This document shows positions 60,704 through 64,000 of a stretch of DNA of 64,000 nucleotides, in pieces (the first letter of the stretch is position 1; every line of letters begins with the position of its first letter). The stretch lies in the NCBI GenBank assembly GCA_018383815.1, contig JAHAWU010000001.1, positions 1 to 64,000 of the forward strand, given 5' to 3'. Both the position numbers and the translations under genes were made by a program. Origin of the DNA: Candidatus Jordarchaeia archaeon (GTDB lineage: Archaea > Asgardarchaeota > Jordiarchaeia > Jordiarchaeales > Jordiarchaeaceae). The notes under the pieces are model-generated. The model saw only the letters and a program-made list of their open reading frames with translations. It was not told the DNA's origin and made no database searches.

Positions 60704-62201
60704 ATGACAGTTACTTAAGCTCCCGAGAAAGTTTCTAAGGGTTTAAAAAACATAATTTATGACGGCGTTTGCTCTCAATCCCTATTCACCCTGACTGGAG
60801 GACCATTCCTAGTAGCCTTTGCCCTTATTATGGGAGCAGATAATGCATACATAGGGTACATTACCGCGGCATCTTTTCTGAGCCAGCTGGTTCAAATTCC
60901 CACCATATATTTGATTGAAAAATTTGGTAAGAGGAAGCTCATAACAATACTAGGTTCCTTGGGAAGCCGTACTTTGTGGATTGTTATTTCTCTTATACCC
61001 TTCTTTGCCCCACAGAACCTACTGCTACTAATTAGCGTTTTTTCCGCTAGCTCTATACTCGCCAATATATCTGCGTGTAGCTGGAACTCCTGGATGAGAG
61101 ATTTAGTTCCCATGGAAACTCGTGGAACGTTTTTTGCAAAAAGGTTCAAGCTAAGTTACTCCCTCAGCTCTACGCTGGGCATTCTGGCTGGACTTTACAT
61201 TGATAACTTTGGCGGAGTATCCTCAGAGACGCTAAAAAGTTACTCGGTAATTTTCATCATAGGAGTAATTTTTGGAATGATGGGTGTTTTTTTCATTACC
61301 CGCATCCCTGAACCTGACATGGTAAAATCAAAATTCAGCTTCGAACTCTTAAAACAACCATTCTTGGACAAAAACTTCAGAAAACTGCTCTCCACCCTAG
61401 GCTTTTGGAGTTTTGCCTCTAACCTCGCCACACCATTCATAGCGGTTTACATGCTATCAGTATTGGATCTGAACATAGCTTACATCATGCTTTTCACTAT
61501 AATTACCCGAATATCCAACGTTTATTTCATGGGACCGTTTGGAAAACTAACTGACAGGTTTGGCAACAAGCCTGTGCTCTCAGTAAGTGCCGGTGTTTTT
61601 GTAATTACCATTTTTGCCTGGACATTCACCACCCTACCCCAAAAACATGTTTTAAGCCTGCCTCTTCTATTTGTTCTGAGTGTACTTCTGGGCACGTCAA
61701 ATGCGGGCACGGACCTAACCACCCTAAATATTGCTGCTAAACTATCTTATCCTAAGCCCGCTTCCACCTATCTAGCAAGCGTGGCGATTGTAACTTCCGT
61801 AGCCTCTGGCATTGCGTCAACTATTGGAGGGCTTTTTGCAGACTTTTTTTGTACAAAAGCAGTTATCCCTAAATCTGGGGTGGTCACAGTATGGGATATC
61901 CGCAAGGGTGCCGATTCTGTCCTTTGAGGGATTAGATTTCCAATTTATTCTATCGTCCCTCCTGGGCGCATTCTCGGTGGCTTTACTGGGACACGTGGAG
62001 GAAGCTGGAGAAGCTCCTAGGAGCATCGTGGTTCACGAACTCATAGGTTGGCTGAAAAAAGACGTAGGACAACTAACTGTAATTGGAGGACACATCCGCT
62101 CCTCACCCCAAATCTTCTACGCACCCATTAAACATTTAAGCAAATATTTGGTGTCGCATAAAGATTATTCAAAAGAAGAAAATAAAAAAACACAAAAATG
62201 A
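60704..62201 (+). pseudogene. MFS transporter, disrupted by an early in-frame TAA and a late frameshift
   Basis: In-frame ATG 60704 then TAA 60716-60718, homology-like NIIYDGVCSQSLFTLTGGPFLVAFALIMGADNAYIG before the first listed start; C-terminus moves to another frame near the T7 tract at about 61843-61849 (LDFQFILSSLLGAFSVALLGHVEEAGE). Confidence 0.7.
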
Positions 62202-62271
62202 CCACTCCACCAATTCCAATGGTAAAATAGATAGTTCCAACGAATAATACTTTTTTTGGAGAATAGAAAAA

Positions 62272-63417
62272 TCAATCAAAACCGGGTTTATTGGACTTTT
62301 TTTCTTCTTCAGCCAACTGTCTCAGCAATTCCCTCTGGCGGGGAGTTAACTTTTCGGGAACACGCACTATAACCCTCACAAATTCATCTCCTCTCTGGCC
62401 AGTTGATATATCCGGCATTCCCCTACCCTTTAATCTAAACACAGTGTGGCTCTGCGTGCCAGGAGGTATTCTAAGTTCAGCCTTACTATTAATTGTGGGA
62501 ACCTCGATTCTTGCGCCAAGAGCAGCTTGTGTAAATGATATGGGAACATCCACTAATAGATCATTCCCCTCTCTTTGAAATAGGGGGTGGGGCTTGATAT
62601 GTGTTACCACATATAGGTCACCTGGAGGACCTCCCCTAATACCCGGTTCACCCTCACCCTTTATTCTAATGCGGGTGCCATTATCCACCCCGGGAGGTAT
62701 GTCCACCGCTATTTTGCGTTTAATGTGAACCCTTCCTGAACCCTTACATTCATGACACGGATACTCAATTATCTGTCCTCGCCCTCCACACTTGGGGCAG
62801 GTTGTGATTTGCACAAATCTTGTGGTCGCCGATTCTCTCACATGTTGCAGTTGACCCGTACCTCCACACTGCGAACATCGAGTGGGCTGTTTTCCGGGCT
62901 CAATCCCTGTACCTTTACAGGTATTACATTCTCGAGCGTGGGGAACACCTATCTCTGTTTTTAGTCCCGTAAACGCCTGTTCCAAGGTTATTTCCATATC
63001 GAACCTCAAATCATCTCCTGGTATTGGGCGATTATCCCAAGATTCCCATCTTGCCCTGCGGCCCCGCTCTCGACCCCGCCCAAAGAACATGTCAAATATG
63101 CTGTCAAAGCCTCCGAAGCCAAAGTCGAATCCCAAGTCTCTGAATATGCTGTCGAAGTCAGTGCCTCTGAATATGTCCTCCTGCGTATATCTTCCGCTTA
63201 TTCCCGCGTGTCCAAACATGTCGTACTGCCGCCTCTTCTCATCATCAGACAGCACCGCGTAGGCCTCAGATATTTCCTTAAATTTCTCCTCTGCATCCGG
63301 AGACTTGTTACGGTCTGGATGGTACTGCAGAGCCAATTTGCGGTAAGCATTCTTTATCTGTTCCTTTGTAGCATCCCTCGGAACACCCAGTACATCATAA
63401 TAATCTCTCTTAGACAT
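62272..63417 (-). CDS. dnaJ: Molecular chaperone DnaJ
   Basis: J-domain with HPD ([18 protein letters not shown]), G/F region, four CxxCxGxG zinc repeats. Confidence 0.97.
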   Translation of the reverse strand: MSKRDYYDVLGVPRDATKEQIKNAYRKLALQYHPDRNKSPDAEEKFKEISEAYAVLSDDEKRRQYDMFGHAGISGRYTQEDIFRGTDFDSIFRDLGFDFGFGGFDSIFDMFFGRGRERGRRARWESWDNRPIPGDDLRFDMEITLEQAFTGLKTEIGVPHARECNTCKGTGIEPGKQPTRCSQCGGTGQLQHVRESATTRFVQITTCPKCGGRGQIIEYPCHECKGSGRVHIKRKIAVDIPPGVDNGTRIRIKGEGEPGIRGGPPGDLYVVTHIKPHPLFQREGNDLLVDVPISFTQAALGARIEVPTINSKAELRIPPGTQSHTVFRLKGRGMPDISTGQRGDEFVRVIVRVPEKLTPRQRELLRQLAEEEKKSNKPGFD

Positions 63418-63495
63418 GGTTGTTCCCCTTCAAAACAAAGAGGTATGCTTCGCAAAAGTTCATGTATTCAAAGAATAAAAAAAAGGGAATCCTTT

Positions 63496-63999
63496 TTAGC
63501 TTTTCTCCTCGTCTACAACCTTGAAGTCTGCGTCAACCACCTTTTCCTTCTTTCCTCCTGCACTAGAGCCTCCCGTAGCCCCTGCGCCTGCTGCTCCTGC
63601 TTGACTCGCCTGAGCTTGCCTTGCCTGCTCCTGAGCCACCCTCTGATAGACAGTTGTGCTCACTTCCTGTAAGACGTTCTTTAGGTTTTCAATCTTGCTT
63701 TTTATTGGCTCTATTTCTTTCTTGCCCAGTGCCTCTTGAAGCTCTTTTACCGCTTTTTCTAGTCGTTCTTTCTGGTCTGAGCTGATTTTGTCCCCCAAGT
63801 CCTTTATGGTTTTATTTGTGGTGTATATTAGGGAGTCAGCTTCATTTCTGGTCTCTGCTTCTTCCTTCTTCTTGCGGTCCTGTTCGGCGAACTGTTCGGC
63901 TTCCTTTATCATGCGTTCCTTTTCAGCTTCTGAGAGCTTGGTTGTGGCTGTTATGGTTATCTTCTGCTCATTTCCTGTTGCCAAGTCCTTAGCAGACAC
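63496..63999 (-). CDS. dnaK: Molecular chaperone DnaK, C-terminal part (truncated by window edge)
   Basis: SAKDLATGNEQKITITATTKLSEAEKERMIKEAEQFAEQDRKKKEEAETRNEADSLIYTT. Confidence 0.95.
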   Translation of the reverse strand: MSAKDLATGNEQKITITATTKLSEAEKERMIKEAEQFAEQDRKKKEEAETRNEADSLIYTTNKTIKDLGDKISSDQKERLEKAVKELQEALGKKEIEPIKSKIENLKNVLQEVSTTVYQRVAQEQARQAQASQAGAAGAGATGGSSAGGKKEKVVDADFKVVDEEKS

Positions 64000-64000
64000 A

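Noticed and set aside
62272-63999. DnaJ/DnaK in an archaeon as a novelty
   Set aside because: DnaK-DnaJ acquired from bacteria is well known in many archaea; ordinary.

Overview
The 64 kb window looks like chromosomal DNA from an uncultivated anaerobic archaeon. The taxon is inferred from gene content: ThiN-type thiamine synthase, archaeal HflX, zinc-containing ferredoxin, 2-oxoacid:ferredoxin oxidoreductase, DUF234 ATPase, frequent TTG/GTG starts. I support about 40 coding regions and at least four broken genes. I see no tRNA, rRNA, CRISPR array or intact transposon. The most system-like locus is 17.7-25.1 kb. There a NiFe hydrogenase (large and small subunits) is encoded with a single polypeptide that joins a winged-helix DNA-binding domain, HdrA and MvhD. 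It faces a divergently transcribed pair of paralogous proteins, one of which carries an MtdB-like methylene-H4MPT dehydrogenase domain. The intergenic space between them holds a cluster of GACAATT/AATTGTC inverted repeats that look like operators. Other items worth checking: a double-kinase-fold PEPCK, a ThiN-AIR-synthase fusion, a methyltransferase/D-Ala-D-Ala-ligase-like ATP-grasp fusion, a glycyl radical enzyme with a non-canonical Cys-Val-Tyr active site and its activase, an FTR-rubredoxin fusion in a thiol redox cluster, an unlisted 43-aa nine-cysteine ORF upstream of a Kor operon, a dispersed palindromic repeat pair (8.6 kb and 40.3 kb), a perfect 173-bp tandem duplication in a surface protein gene, and intragenic keto/amino composition switches. 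All family calls come from reading motifs; no searches were run.
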